Under the pieces are notes generated by a model that saw only the letters and a list, made by a program, of their open reading frames with translations, had not been told where the DNA came from and searched no databases. A stretch of DNA of 64,000 bases, taken from assembly GCA_037954235.1 (NCBI GenBank), contig JBBMOA010000003.1, positions 13,816,723 through 13,880,722 of the forward strand, read 5' to 3'. Below are positions 34,376-47,622 of this stretch, one piece after another. Within the stretch, counting starts at the first letter, position 1. Each line of letters begins with the position of its first letter. Made by a program: the position numbers and the translations under genes. Origin of the DNA: Aulostomus chinensis. Lineage: Eukaryota > Chordata > Actinopteri > Syngnathiformes > Aulostomidae.

Positions 34376-35406
34376 TGGTTTCATCTTGTCTAATTAGCAA
34401 CTGGAGATGTGAAAATACAGTTCTAGTTGAGAGATGATGGCTGGATTGTTTCACACGTTACTTGTGAAAGCAAATAAACTGGAGCGCTAAACTGTTGTTA
34501 GACAATGAATTATTTGCGAGATTCCACTTTAGCCAATTTTTGCTGCCTCTTTTGTTTTCAAGGCAGACTGTTATTCTACATGGAATCAAAGCCAACTCAA
34601 ACGTGAAACCAGAAAGATTCCTTGCACCACATCTTCAGATCTACAGTATAAGAGGATTCAACACAAGAAATGTCCGATATAAATACAGTAGTTTGAATAT
34701 GATCCAACAATGAAACACACCGGGACATTTCAAACTAGCGATGAAGACATCAAACCTTGTATTAAATGGCTGGTTGTTAACAGCGAGGCAGAGATTAGCC
34801 TAATTCATAATGTTAGCTCTGGCAGTGTTATGCTGAGTTCAGCACTCATGTTTACCTGAAACCACAAAACATTAAAACAGTAAAGAGTTAATAAATCGTC
34901 TTTTCAGTGAAGAACACATACTAATGATTTAAGTGTATTGCATGGGTTGTGCCTATTCCCAGTTTTATTCAAGTATAATATGTATAATTGTGCTGCACCC
35001 CAAGACTTTTAAAAATAAAAGATTTTTTACATGTAACAGATGAAAAAATATGCAAATTCAGGTGGGTACTATAAAGGAATACACATAAAATATGACATTT
35101 ATCGGAGTTGAGTCGGCACCCTTCTGATAGCAAATGTTTAACATGGTACAGTAGTATATTGTGCTGAATTGTGTCGTATTATGAAGTTTTTTATATTATT
35201 GTGTTTTCTCTTGTTGATACTTCTTGATTTGATAGAAACACAATGCCAGACTTGGATGTACACATTTTCTTATTTCTACAGTATATTGTTCAGTCTTCTA
35301 TAACAACATTTCTCTCTCTCTCTCTCTCTCGCTCACACACAAACACACATGCACGCACGCGCACACACACATACACAGGTGCACTAACATGCACATGCTC
35401 TCTCTT

Positions 35407-35454
<48 letters not shown>

Positions 35455-37386
35455 TTCTTTGCTGATCCTTTCTCGAAAAGTGTCTCAACTTTCCCTATTC
35501 CTATTTCCACAGGGCCTCATATCTCACAGTGGGAAGGGAGAGAAATAAGCAGCAGCGTGCTGCCTCTGCCAGCCTGTCGGATTTGAAGTTTATTAAGTAT
35601 ATCAAACCAGGGCCGGCCCCCTCAGGGAACATTTGCAATCCAAAGCTCTGCTTGCTGTTGCTTCCGCCAGCATCAAGCTGTCACAAACACTCCACTTAAT
35701 TTGCAAAGCCGTGCACAGAGGGGGGAAAATAAGAAAATAGGAAACAAGTGTCATTTTCCACCATGTGTGAGTACACCATTTGCATCTAAATCAATCTGAT
35801 GAAAGTTGTTGGTTTTTGCTCTTGTGCAGAGACGACGCTGCATACGGCTGTTGGTGGTGTTGTTTGTTGGGTTTGATTTAAAGTAGCTTCCGTAATAGGA
35901 CTACAATTTTAAGTTTGAAATTATTTACCAGTGAAAATGCATCTGTTTTTCATCATATATAAAACATGACCATAAAAGATCAGACAGTGTTTCATCCTGA
36001 GAACCCTTTGAGCTTTGTTGATTGATTGATTGATTTGGTTCCCCTCGTGGTCAGCCAAGCAAACAACTGCAAGTGAATCCGTGAATTTTGAGTCGATACC
36101 CCCACAGCCACCAATAGCATCCCAGTCATCCTAACACGCTCACAAGCTGAGTGCCTCTCAACTCAAAAAACTGACGGACCATCCCCGCTCCACACTCCCA
36201 TACCAGATATACAATTTATCAGCTGGAAAACATGCAGGGGGAGCTAAAGTTGGAAGAGCCTTCTATCTGGTCTCGCTACATCAGCCACTGCTCAGTATGC
36301 TCTACCTGGGCTCATTTCACCCTCCAGCAGACAGGAGAGTCTATATGGGCCCCTCAGTAAAAGACCTGCAGCACTCCCACCCAGAGTTCCCCAACCTCTG
36401 CTCCCCACATCGCCGGAGGGGGACATCAAACTGACAGGGCCAACAGGACAGAGAGTTATGATGTTCCTCTAATGTGTGCATGATTGTGTGGCTGTTATTA
36501 CCGCTGTATGTTCATGAGTTAATGCTGGATTTGTCCATCAAATTGTTAGACAAGCAAGCCTTACATCTCCTCTCAGAGAGGATGTGTTACAATGAGATAA
36601 TAGAACTTTTATGCAGGAAAACGGATTACTCTCGCGTCAGAGAATGAAACAATTCATTACTGCCTTTCTTTTTATAACTATAGACTAATTACATTAGCCA
36701 TGATGTCTGTGTCGGAACTCTGTTGCGCTGCTTGCATAGTGCAAATGAATGGACTTAAATTGGATCTGGGGATCTATAAGGCAAATGTATAAGCCCATAG
36801 TTTTACTGAGGCCTGAGGTTATGGCGCTGACACCAGCAATGATCATAGAGGATGGTCTCACTACCGAGGCATTAGTCATTTTAGATGATAAATGTCTGAC
36901 AAGCTCATTTCTGGTGTCTTTTATCAAAAGCTAATTTAACCGCAGTCTCTCACCTAGCTGATCCTGCTTTCCTGCCATTCTTTCATCAAGGTCCTTTCTT
37001 TTGTTGTGGGTAGAGGGCAATTCTACCCAGATACCAGAACCCAGAAGAGTAAAGCAGGCAGCCGACTGGACAGACATTCATTAGTGTTCTTCAACTTGCT
37101 TTAAATAAACCAGAGACATTCTTATTTTTTAAGAATCAGATGAAACGATGAAAACTTTTCAGAAGCCCATGTATGACTCCTCCTTCCTGAAGTGTGTCTC
37201 ACACGTAGAAAAACCTCACACTTTCTTTGCAATCCTCAAAGTAGCATTCAACAGACCACAGCTTCAGTCTGTTATTGGCTGTGAGGAGATGTAAGATATC
37301 ACAATGACGTGCCTAGCTTTGATCTCACAGTAACACGAGTAAAGTGTCCTTGTCATACAATGTCAAACCCTTAACTAGGTTCTGAA
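34376..37386. other. Intergenic with microsatellites and a possible conserved block
   Basis: No supported gene. A CT/CA-rich cluster lies at 35311-35452. The stretch 36570-36940 looks like a conserved non-coding element by texture: AT-rich with several ATTA cores and no repeat character. Confidence 0.45.
35311..35452. repeat. (CT)n and (CA)n microsatellite cluster
   Basis: CT tract 35311-35330, degenerate CA/GC stretch, second CT stretch and CA tract 35414-35452. Confidence 0.93.
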
Positions 37387-37423
37387 ACACATGCGCGTAC
37401 ACGCACATGCACACACACACACA

Positions 37424-37495
<72 letters not shown>
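37387..37495. repeat. (CA)n microsatellite
   Basis: Degenerate start with CGCA units, then about 35 CA units. Confidence 0.96.
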
Positions 37496-37497
<2 letters not shown>

Positions 37498-37978
37498 GAT
37501 CTGTCCTCTGAATATGTCTCATCGGAGCTACGCATGTAATGAAGAGGTTGTGCGCCTGAAGCCACAGCCCGCACTGAATAAAATGGAGAAAAGGAAACTG
37601 TCAACACTGGTGAATGTTCCTTTGGTTTTATTTTATTTCAGAAATGCTGAATGGAGAATAGCAATGCGAGAAAATGGGCAGTAGATCAAAGGGAATGTGA
37701 ACAAATGCATCGGCATTTAGACTAAATACGGTGAATTGCGACGGTTTCCTAGCTGCTGCTTAAGGGGTAAAAATTAGTTTAGGGGTCATCAAATAAAACA
37801 AGTGCGGTGAAATCGTCACCGTCTTGAAATAATTGCCTAAGTCACTTTTTAATGTTTTTTTTTTTCTTTAAATCAACTCCTTACGATGTTTTGTGTCCAG
37901 TTTTTTGTGTTTCCTGAAAAACTTGAAAAAAAAATCACTTAGGTGATTATTTTAGGAGGGCAATGATAGATAATACAG

Positions 37979-38172
37979 CAGGGGTGGGCAATCATGTGCC
38001 GTGCGTATGCAGGTTTTCCTTCCGACCAAACACTTTCACAGGTGATTCCACTGATAAACACACCTTCAGCCACAGAAGAGTGTTAATCAGTGGAATCACC
38101 TGTTGAAGTGTTTGGTTGGAAGGAAAACCTGCATACACACGGCCCTCCATGGCACATGATTGCCCACCCCTG
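37979..38172. mobile_element. Palindromic hAT-like MITE
   Basis: 194 bases that fold back almost entirely: the left arm CAGGGGTGGGCAATCATGTG pairs with the right end CACATGATTGCCCACCCCTG, and inner segments (GGTGATTCCACTGAT / ATCAGTGGAATCACC; AGGTTTTCCTTCC / GGAAGGAAAACCT) also pair. Flanked by 8-bp duplications TAATACAG and TAATACAT (one mismatch). The CAGGGGTGGGCAA end and 8-bp duplication place it with hAT-type elements. No coding capacity. Confidence 0.93.
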
Positions 38173-38180
38173 TAATACAT

Positions 38181-41100
38181 TGTGTTTATGTAAATTGGCT
38201 TGTATGAGCCTAACTGAACCAACTTTCTCTGTTTCATTTGTTTCAGTTTTTTTCAAATCTGATAATCAAACCAAATGCATGACAGGATAAGCAATTATTG
38301 ATTTTGAAACGTTCATGATAGTGAACACCCTTCTTGTGTTTGTTTTAAGTGATCAGGGAGAGGGGTTTTCATGTTTTTGATGCTCTGTAACTCCTGCAAT
38401 TTACTCCACATGTTGTGAATGGAACAGTGGTGTTTAGTAGGGTGTTTGTCTTGATATACACATTGGGAATGGAGGCCGGTGACAGTGAAAACCTGCTCCA
38501 CTCCGATTGGCTCCAAGGCGGCAGCAGCAGGTCACGCGTCACCCTCTCATGTCGGACGAGCTGAGGTCAGGCTGACTGTTAGGCAGCCGGCAATAACACT
38601 GCTACATTAGTGGCATCAGGCCAATGATGAAAGTTTATGTTTGATGTTGTTTTTTTGCCATGACAAAAGAAAAGCAGAACTCTTTGATGTTCAGAGGTCC
38701 ATTACGGGCTAAGGGGAATATTTGCATGATAATGATGATTCACATATTTAACATCCAAATTGATCTACATAACAAGATGAGAGTAAGTGCAAGCTGTTCC
38801 ATTTCTTTAAGGTAGCCACCTAAGGCAAGGGTTAGCATGGTTATGCTAATGCCTTTTAATCTATTGCACTGCTGTACACCTCTTAACACCTACAAAGCTA
38901 ACAACATATGGTACGTGGCAAGTGGAGGTGGTGGAGTGTAAAAATGACACGTTTATTTTCACAGTGATTAAGAATAGAGAATCTGCACGACTGTCCCAAC
39001 GCTTACACTACAATCACTTTTTGGACCCTTTGATGCTTTTCACATTGATCCAAGTCCCTAGACACAATAAATATTGTCTATCTTAATTCCAAACAAAGTA
39101 GACAACATTCATGACTTTCTAATTAATCTTTGCTTGGTCACATTTATCAATGAGAGCGTCATTGTCATAAAGGCTTGGGTGTCAAACAGCATCTGGAAAT
39201 TTCATCTATTTGTATTATTTGGAACTAATATTGGAAAAGGATTTGCACCTTTATTTTATAGTCAATGCTTAAAAGCAAATACAATTGAAAACAACAAGAA
39301 CTCAAGTGAGTGAGCAATGTAAAGGTGAAAGGTTGTGACAGTGACGTATATTGTGGCTGTTGGCCTACTTTGTCATGCGGTTGCTTTTCGGATTCAGGCA
39401 CGTTCAGTTAACAACCATCATCAGGTACCCGAGATACGTTCTTTCCCAGTCAGCATATATTTCCAGAAGGTGCAGCAACCTCTAAATCCCCACATAGCAG
39501 CCTGACCCTACAGTTGGGTCTTGATTCCTGGTCATCAAACCTGATTGTCTCTGGATAACACATGAACGGTCTCAAGGGATGCTGTCTCTCTTAAGGACAC
39601 TCTCCCAGTCTCAGTATCCCGCAACTGACTGGCCTTTCTTTGACTTCCATGACAGGGCAGTTTAGAGGGGTGAATTTGCAATGTTTAATGGGGGGGGGGT
39701 ATTTTGAATGGTCCTTTCACGGTCCCATGATGACTGTGAGAATGCTTACTTGTGGGCTTTTAGTTGGTTGTATGAAATACGGAAGTGTTCTAGTGTAATC
39801 AGTCTTTGTGTTCCTTTTGTATCCTTGTTTGTGGTTTGCTTTTGGTCAGAGTTGAGTCAGTGCCTGTTTTATTTTCTGTGTTGGCCTTTGCTTTTACTTC
39901 CTGGTGGTTCTTCAACGGCCCCTCCAACAAGCTGGATCAAAAAAAACAAAACAAAAAACAGCCTTATAGATTCTGCATAACCCTGCAAACAACTTACACA
40001 ACATAGATGTTGCAGGTAAAACAAAGGCTCTGTGCCATCAGCCGTTTCCATCATACCAGTGTTTTTGTATATCATTATGTGATTGTAAATTATCGCCATT
40101 GTAAAGAGTCAAACTGATGCATGACCTTTATTGTGTAGTGCCATTATCATCTCGTCAGATGTCAAGAAAAGCTCTCAACCATTGTGGACCCTTTGACCCC
40201 AGCTTGAACAAAAGAAAGAGAGCTGATGAGACATCTCTCACCACCAAGCTGTTTGGAGCGGCGAGCCCAGCAGCCTGCTTGGAGCCGGGGTTTGCATTGG
40301 CGTCACCAACACTTGTATTAATGCGTAACCATCACTCTCCCCTGCATCTAAATGTTTCATTACAGCCGAGGCGCAGACACAATTTCGCGGCCTATATGGG
40401 GCCGCTCACCAGCAAGCGTGCTCTCTTAAGGGAAAAGTAAAGCATGACAAATTGAAATAAATGAGAGAGGGAGAGAGGAGAAGAGATGCGAAGTAGGAGG
40501 AGGTCTTTCTCCATATGGCCTTGCAGGGATGATAACTCATATGTTTTTCGAATATCTCTGTTTCTGTCTCCTGGCAGTCACAAGTCTTCTACTTTGTCCT
40601 TTTTCCAGCTATGATAGTGGAGACCAGGCTGTTGCCAACAGCTGTCCTGCTGTTGATGTGGAATTTTAACATGATTTTAAACACAAAGTGGGTCTGAAAT
40701 GGATTTTGGCATCTACCTGAGATAAATGAAAATAAATGTATGTAAATAACATAGAAAAATAAAACATTTTCTACATAAAACCTTATCCACATGGTTTTCT
40801 TGTCCCTTTTTACACAGATATGATGTCACCATGATTGCAAATTTAAAAAAAGGACTTGATTAAAATCCATATAGTTTTCTCATTAGCTGTAGGACTCACA
40901 GGAAATTATGTAATACATTCTTTCAGTGCGATACTACATCTGCGCTTTGTTAACTTAAGCGCGGCAACTTTTGAAGCATCAACGAGGTGACATCAGAGAT
41001 AAATCAGCGGGCTGAAGGCCGTGAGAGCACCATCTGTTCAGCCCCCAGGTCAGTTGTCTTTTTATAAATGCCAATGCTACATTATATCACAAGATGATAT

Positions 41101-42792
41101 ATTAGCGTGAATCCAGCTTGATTTTATACTGCCAGACAACACTGAGACCCACGTTCTGCGAAAAAGCCAGGAAAAACTTTGAGCCATGAAGCTCTGGGAT
41201 GGGTTCACACTGTAGAGAGTGATGAGGTAAGTGGTTGTAAGTCAGCAGGTCGCTTGCACACATGTTCAAGTAGACAAGTGTGTGATGAGCACACACAAAT
41301 GTATGATGACTCCCCTCAAACCTCCTCTACCCCAATCCTGCAGCCTTCAAATCAATGAAGCCACACAGATACTTCACAATGGCAGGTGTGTTGCCGTGGT
41401 AACAAGGACCTTTCATCTCCTGATCCCTCATTGGTATGCATATGCTATTAGGCGGACTCGCCCCCCCACGCCCCCTTGCACGTACACACCTCGAGCCAGT
41501 CAATCACACTTTGGTCTCATCTCCTTCCTCTGATTGGCTTGTTCCTCTCGTGCCCTCCTTCAATGAATTGACCTTCATATGCAGCTGACTGCTGAATGAC
41601 AATGAGAATCACCTGTAGTGCCTTCAGTGTATGACAAAGACAGAGGCAGACAGAGAGAGAGAGAGAGCGAGAGAGAGAGAGAGAGAGAGAGAATGAGAGC
41701 AAGAGAAATCACACACCTGTTGCATGTTTGAGTACCACACCATTGAGGCTCAGCAGCCACTTGAAGCCAGAGCTTCTTGAAAATAATGCCTCGGTTGAGA
41801 ATGGGGATCAGGGACAGGGAAGAGGCTTATGGATTTTCTCTATGCCTCGCTTTCCTTCCTTTCTCAACCAAAAGGACAAAAAAAAACCATACACAGCTTT
41901 TCTCACACCTGACAGCTATTGTTTATATGCATCATGAAAAGAAAATGGTCAAATGGCAGTTTCTTCAACAAAGCCCTGCAGATCCATAACTGTATTCTGA
42001 AGGAGGATTTATTGTCATTTTCTTCAGCAATCCTTGAATTTCATCCTGGACTGTAAAAATTGATTGGATGCAGTCAGAATGATCAATCAATCAATCAGTC
42101 CTTTACTGGCTTTATTTGTACAGCAGTTTTAATACGAAGCAAATGTAACACATTGATTTGTGTCATAATGTGGTAACAACTTCACAAGGTACTCTCGCCC
42201 TGAAGCACACCCAGTCAGGCAGTCCTTTTTATTCATAATTTGAATGTTCAAGAAGGCTGCAGGCCACTAGCTTAGCACCCGACGGAGGTAGCGGAGGCTC
42301 CGCGGATGAACGGAACACTGCCAGAGTGATCATGAGATTCAGTAACAGAGCCACAGATGCTGAACTGTACCAATGGCCACCAATCACGCCAGGAACTCAG
42401 CCTGCCACCTTACCATAGACTGCCATTATTACATCCATATCTCTTACCTGCATTCTACTCGTTATGTTGAGCTCAAGTTCTTTTGCAAAATTGAGTCAAA
42501 CTTAAATCAAACTGGATTTTTTTTTGGAGGTAACTAGTTCTCATGCTTACCTATTTCAAGGACAGGTAGTGACCTGGCCCACCGCACTGTGACACGTGTG
42601 ATAGAGCCACAGAAAGAACACCAAAGGAAATTCATCAGGATTCTTGTTCACGAGAGGCTAATTTGGGTACACAGATTCAACAACATCAAGCAACAGGCAG
42701 CGGCTAGAAATTCCCATCAGAGACAGCTTGAGATAGCGGTGTGTATCAGACAGCAGTGAAGTTTGAGAGAGTCACATGAACCAAAGCAATTA
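38181..42792. other. Intergenic, no supported gene
   Basis: Mostly unique sequence. Holds a GA tract (41651-41692) and a short repeat scrap at about 42080-42170 (AATCAATCAATCAATC then TTTATTTGTACAGCA). The 107-codon frame at 40117-40440 has no recognised product; the sequence may instead be a non-coding conserved block. Confidence 0.45.
41651..41692. repeat. (GA)n microsatellite
   Basis: GA repeat with one CGA interruption. Confidence 0.94.
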
Positions 42793-43175
42793 TCCATCCA
42801 TTGTCTTCCGCTTATCCTATTAAGGGTTGCAGGGGGGGGGGGGGGGGGGCTGGTGCCTATCCCAGCAGCTCTCGGGCAAGAGGCGGGGTTCACCCTGTAC
42901 AGGTCACCAGTCCATCACAGGACCAACACATAGAGACAGACAACCATTCACACTCACAGTCACACCTACAGTCAATTTAGAGTATCAATCAGCCTCGTCC
43001 TCTCTTGATGTCTTTGGACTGTGGGAGGAAGCTGGAGTACCAGAGAGAACCCACACAGGAACAGGAGAAAATGCAGACTCCACACAGAAAGATCCCATAA
43101 TGGAGCTGGGACTCAAACCCTGAACCTTCTTGCTGCGAGACAACAGCGCTAACCACTGCACCACCATGCTGCCTT
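42793..43175 (-). mobile_element. tRNA-derived SINE, near complete, minus orientation
   Basis: Same family as 13911 and 44782. It is flanked by an 11-bp duplication with one mismatch (CAAAGCAATTA at 42782-42792, CAAAGCAAATA at 43176-43186). An 18-base G-run (42832-42849) has expanded at the position that reads as a short C-run in the sense orientation of the sister copies. Confidence 0.9.
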
Positions 43176-43186
43176 CAAAGCAAATA

Positions 43187-44769
43187 TGTTTCTCCTAATT
43201 TTGACAGTGTTCTTTTATGCGTAAACATCCCCAGACCTTAGCGCACTTGACCTTATTGATCACAAAGCACTATTCTCCAATCAATTTACCTCAAGAAGCT
43301 GTTGTTAGTGAAAAACCATGAAATAAAGACAAGATTGAAACAAATACTTGGTGAAATCTGGTATCTGGCTTGACACATGATCGGACAGCCAAAATGTGGA
43401 CAAACTGTTGCCAGATCAGTTTGTAGTTGGGTCCCTGTGTGAATTCCTGGACGTATCCTATGGTCGTGAGTATTTTGTTGCCAAATATAGGCGTCGCTGT
43501 AAGAACTGTATAGAGCTGGGAGGCAAAGACGAGAGGTAGAAAAATAAGGAAGGAAGAATGCGGCATGTGTAAAGAGTTCCGTTGCTGAATAAATGTGCAA
43601 ACTGGTACACTGTCTCCTGTGTGCTGATTCACAGACGTAAAAATGTGTCTTCTGTTGTGGTTCAGTAATATTAGTCACTTAAGAATGTGAAGCAGTAGAA
43701 CATAACGTGGTTAAACTAGAGATAATCCAAAAAAAAAATTGAAGAACAAAACTTGCCACTCATATTTTCAAATGGATGATTTGTGTATGAAGGTTGTTGT
43801 TTAAAATTTTAATCATGTTTCCCCAAGAGTCGAGAGCATTTCAATAAACCTGTTTACCCCTGATACTGGAGGAGGCTGAAAGATGACAAGCGCACGACTG
43901 GCTTCCAAAATATCAGTTCATCTTTATTTAATAAAATACTGATGTAAATAATCTGTGGACAATGTATAGGTGTCATTACAACCAATATGGTGGGCTGGCT
44001 GCTGGTCCGACCCAGAAAGTGGCAGCAGCCGGATCACTTTCATTAATAAATTGCAATATTAATGTAAAACAGTCTCAGGATGAGATCAACAATATTAGAG
44101 GGGCATCAGCGTTGAACTCAGCACTCAACTGGTGGGGGAAGGAGCTGGAGACACTATGTGATGAGTCGAGGAAGCAGCTCATCTTTACAGTGTAGGGCAG
44201 TCAGCTGAACGTGTTGGACCAAAACAGCAAGCGATAACGTCCAGCTAATTTTCTGCCTCACAACCAATAGGAGACAACAGGTCTTTCCTCCCTTCTCCTC
44301 CTCCTGGAATCAGCTCCTCTACCTTTCTGTCTTCGCCACCGGTGACAACAAAATTGTCGGACAGCACCAACCCCGATGGGAAGATGAGCGCACGACCCAT
44401 TGTCCTTTGGAGTCAGAGGAATTAAATTACTGGTAATTCAGCTCGTAGAGTCCAGCAGACGTAAAAGTCAACAGGAAAAGAAAGACGCCATCCTATGCTT
44501 TAAAAAAGTGAATGAGCGACTCTGTTCTTCATGCCTGCTAAAATCAGACGTCAGAGAAATTTCCACTCTAGATGATGCAAAAGTGCATTTCAACTTGTGC
44601 ACTGACTCACTGGTGTCAGGCAAATGAGCGTCATGCTGTTTTTGAGATGACTTGAAAGTAACAGTTGAGACCCTAAACTCACTGATGGCCATTAGAGAGA
44701 AGTTTAACACGCTAGCGATGTCCTCAATTTTTCGACAGGGAAGATCGGTTCAGTTGTTTTAAAAAGTGT
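43187..44769. other. Intergenic, no supported gene
   Basis: Unrecognised sequence. Frames at 43286-43678 (minus) and 44400-44627 (plus) have no family features. Confidence 0.4.
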
Positions 44770-44781
44770 ATGAGTTGAACA

Positions 44782-45159
44782 AGGGCTGCATGGTGGTGCA
44801 GTGGTCAGCACTGTGGCCTCACAGCAAGAAGGTTCCGGGTTCGAGTCCCGGCTCGGGTGCGGGATCTTTCTGTGTGGAGTCTCCATGTTCTCCCTGTTCC
44901 TGTGTGGGTTCTCTCTGGTACTCCAGCTTCCGCCCACAGTCCAAAGACATCAAGAGAGGACGAGGCTGATTGATACTCTAAATTGACTGTAGGTGTGACT
45001 GTGAGTGTGAATGGTTGTCTGTCTCTATGTGTTGGCCCTGCGATGGACTGGCGACCTGTCCAGGGTGAACCCCACCTCTCGCCCGTAGATGCTGGTATAG
45101 GCTCCAGCCCCCCCGCGACCCTTACTAGTAAGGAATAAGCGGTAGATGATGATGGATGG
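44782..45159 (+). mobile_element. tRNA-derived SINE, best-preserved copy
   Basis: Complete order: A box TGGTGGTGCAGTGG, B box GGTTCGAGTCCC, body TTGATACTCTAAATTGACTG, GGCGACCTGTCCAGGGTGAA, and tail GGATGGATG. Flanked by a 12-bp duplication with one mismatch (ATGAGTTGAACA at 44770-44781, ATGAGTTGGACA at 45160-45171). Used here as the reference copy. Confidence 0.93.
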
Positions 45160-47581
45160 ATGAGTTGGACAGACGGACTATACATGTATGTCTGCATTAT
45201 TACGTGCTTGCCTCTGCAGCTTTTCTTCATCCTGGGTCCGTGTTATGTTTTTTTTCTGCTCAGCTTCTCTGGGGGATCCCAGGCCAGTCAGAGATATTGA
45301 CTTCCTCCTCTCTTCTTCCAACCTGTGAGCTCAGTTTTTCTGCTCTGCTGATCTCCAAAGGCCGTTTGCAGCAGTATGGGAGGGGAAATGCGGAAAAGTA
45401 AGTCCTGATTATCTGGTCAGTCAGCTCCACTTCTCTCTCCACTCATCTCCTCACTTTAGCAATCTGGGTGGGTAGGAGGACAGTCGGGGGAAGATCTTTG
45501 AGCTGCTTCAACTGGAAAGTTTTCTGCTGCTAAGTGACGGTAGCATGTTGCTCAGGGAGGCTGCCTCACTTAGTTCATTGGTTCAAAGGCTGTTTCACAT
45601 GTTGCATTGACTCCAGTTATGTTTGTTCCAAAAATGGTTGCATTGGTCAAAGATAAACAGCACATCTTGTCTTGAATTAGCAAACGTTTCATAACACCTG
45701 CTTTGCCGCCACCTCGGTGAAGTGGCTCTTCTATGTATGGCTGCACGTCCTCCAGTGCATCTCTAGAAAACATCCCTCTACAACCTTTTTAATTGCTAGT
45801 TTTTATTTTTTTTTTGTCAATAACTTCCAAACTTGCAACCAATTCTTCATCAGAACAGAATGGTCGCTATTTATCACTAACACGACATAGATTCTGTCAG
45901 TGGAAGGTAGCAATTAGGTTCAGGGCTTCAAATAGCAACGTGACATCATGTGTCGTGTGTAAAAAGTCCCTCATAGTGACAAACTCATTAGGATTATCAT
46001 AAATCTACAAGTTTCTTTCAGTGTATTGTTGTGGTCTCACAGCTCATAACTTTAATGTTTTACATGACTGCATTGATCTATTCTGCTTCATTTCCAGCTC
46101 GAACAGACGCGTGGTTTCAGTCAAAAACCTTTTAAAACCCCATTACGCTGCCCAAGCATCCAACATCAGACCAAAGAGCTGATCAGCATGGTGGAGCCTT
46201 GTGGACTATATCCCCTTCAGAGGTGACGGAGACCAAAGCCAGTGGGAAAACCGGAGTAAACAGTGAACGTGAATATGTCAGGTGATCAGAAACAATTCAC
46301 CAAATCCATTGTTATCTTTCTCTCTTGCCACATCAACTACAGACAGTGATAAACACAGTTTACAAATAAAGCTGCACATTTTCCCCCACAGATTCATATT
46401 CTGGTAAAAACAAACAAACATACAAAGGTATAAGTAGATGCATGGAGAGGAAATACTTGCTGTACATGCACACCAAGCATTGAAGTACAACGCACATCCT
46501 ATGCTTCTTAAAAATGCAGGAATCGTCTTACTTCAGCATTTCAAGACTTTTTTTTGAACTTCTCTTCATTTTTTTGTGTCTTTTTAAAACATTTATATAC
46601 AATTTACTTTACAGTAAAATATTTTATATAAAGTATAATGTACTTTATGTAAGTACACAGAATACTTTATACCATACATATAATGGCAAGACGCTAAATA
46701 AAAATGCTCAGAAGTGGTTCCATTTATGATGATAATTACTGGTGCAAACATGTTTGTGATGGATTTTTTTGATTGCCGGGAAGAAAAGCGCGGAATTAAG
46801 AGTAGATCAAGTTTCAAAATATGCAGCAGCACATTTTCTTGAGGCGAAGAATCCTGATCCCACCCTTCAGACTTGGAGGGATTGAGAAGGTCTCAGGAGC
46901 AGTGGAACTTAGAGATCTCTTTGCAAAGAGAGAGTATTTTTTATATTCACTATCTTAAAACTCTTTCTCCTCATGATCTTAATATTGATTTCACCCTTTA
47001 CTGCTTTCTTTAATTACTTCGGCCGGCTCGTATCTTTAGAGTCCTCATCTATCGACTTGCTGATGGCCATTTCTGAATGATCTTCTTGCTATAATTTATT
47101 TTTAGTATTTGAAAGGATAGTACATGTTTATTTAATTGCAAAGTAATATTGACATTATTGATAGATGTCTTCATTATCTATTGTCATCACAGATTAGTTC
47201 CAGTTGTGTTCGGCTTTGGAGATCAGCTACAGGTGTGTCTCTGGATGTAACCGCTGTCTCCATTCAGGCCTCGGGTGAACGGCAGAAAATAGGAATGAAT
47301 TGTAGTAGCGTGCATTTATTGGGCCTGAAAAGTTGTTAACACTGATGATGTATTTCATTGATAGATAACCACATTCCAATCTAATTACATGTGTGCGCAT
47401 GGGTGGAAGCTTCTGTCGCTTTTATGTTTTCATCATGAATCAGCATGATTTTGTTACTGTTGTTTTCAAGTCTGTTTTCATAAAAAATGTTGTCCTCTCT
47501 CCCCTTCATCTTTACCCAAGTCCTCACTAAAAGGAGGAAGGAACCTCAAACAACTCTTTCTCTCCCCTGTCTCCCCCCACA

Positions 47582-47582
<1 letters not shown>

Positions 47583-47620
<38 letters not shown>
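47583..47620. repeat. (CA)n microsatellite
   Basis: About 19 CA units. Confidence 0.95.

Positions 47621-47622
<2 letters not shown>

Noticed and set aside
36160..36430. GC-richer segment resembling coding sequence
   Set aside because: No long frame on either strand and no recognised motif in any translation.
42827..43123. Frames within the SINE copies (also 14084-14334, 18329-18661, 44704-45230)
   Set aside because: The same peptides recur in every SINE copy because the DNA is repeated; SINEs do not encode protein.
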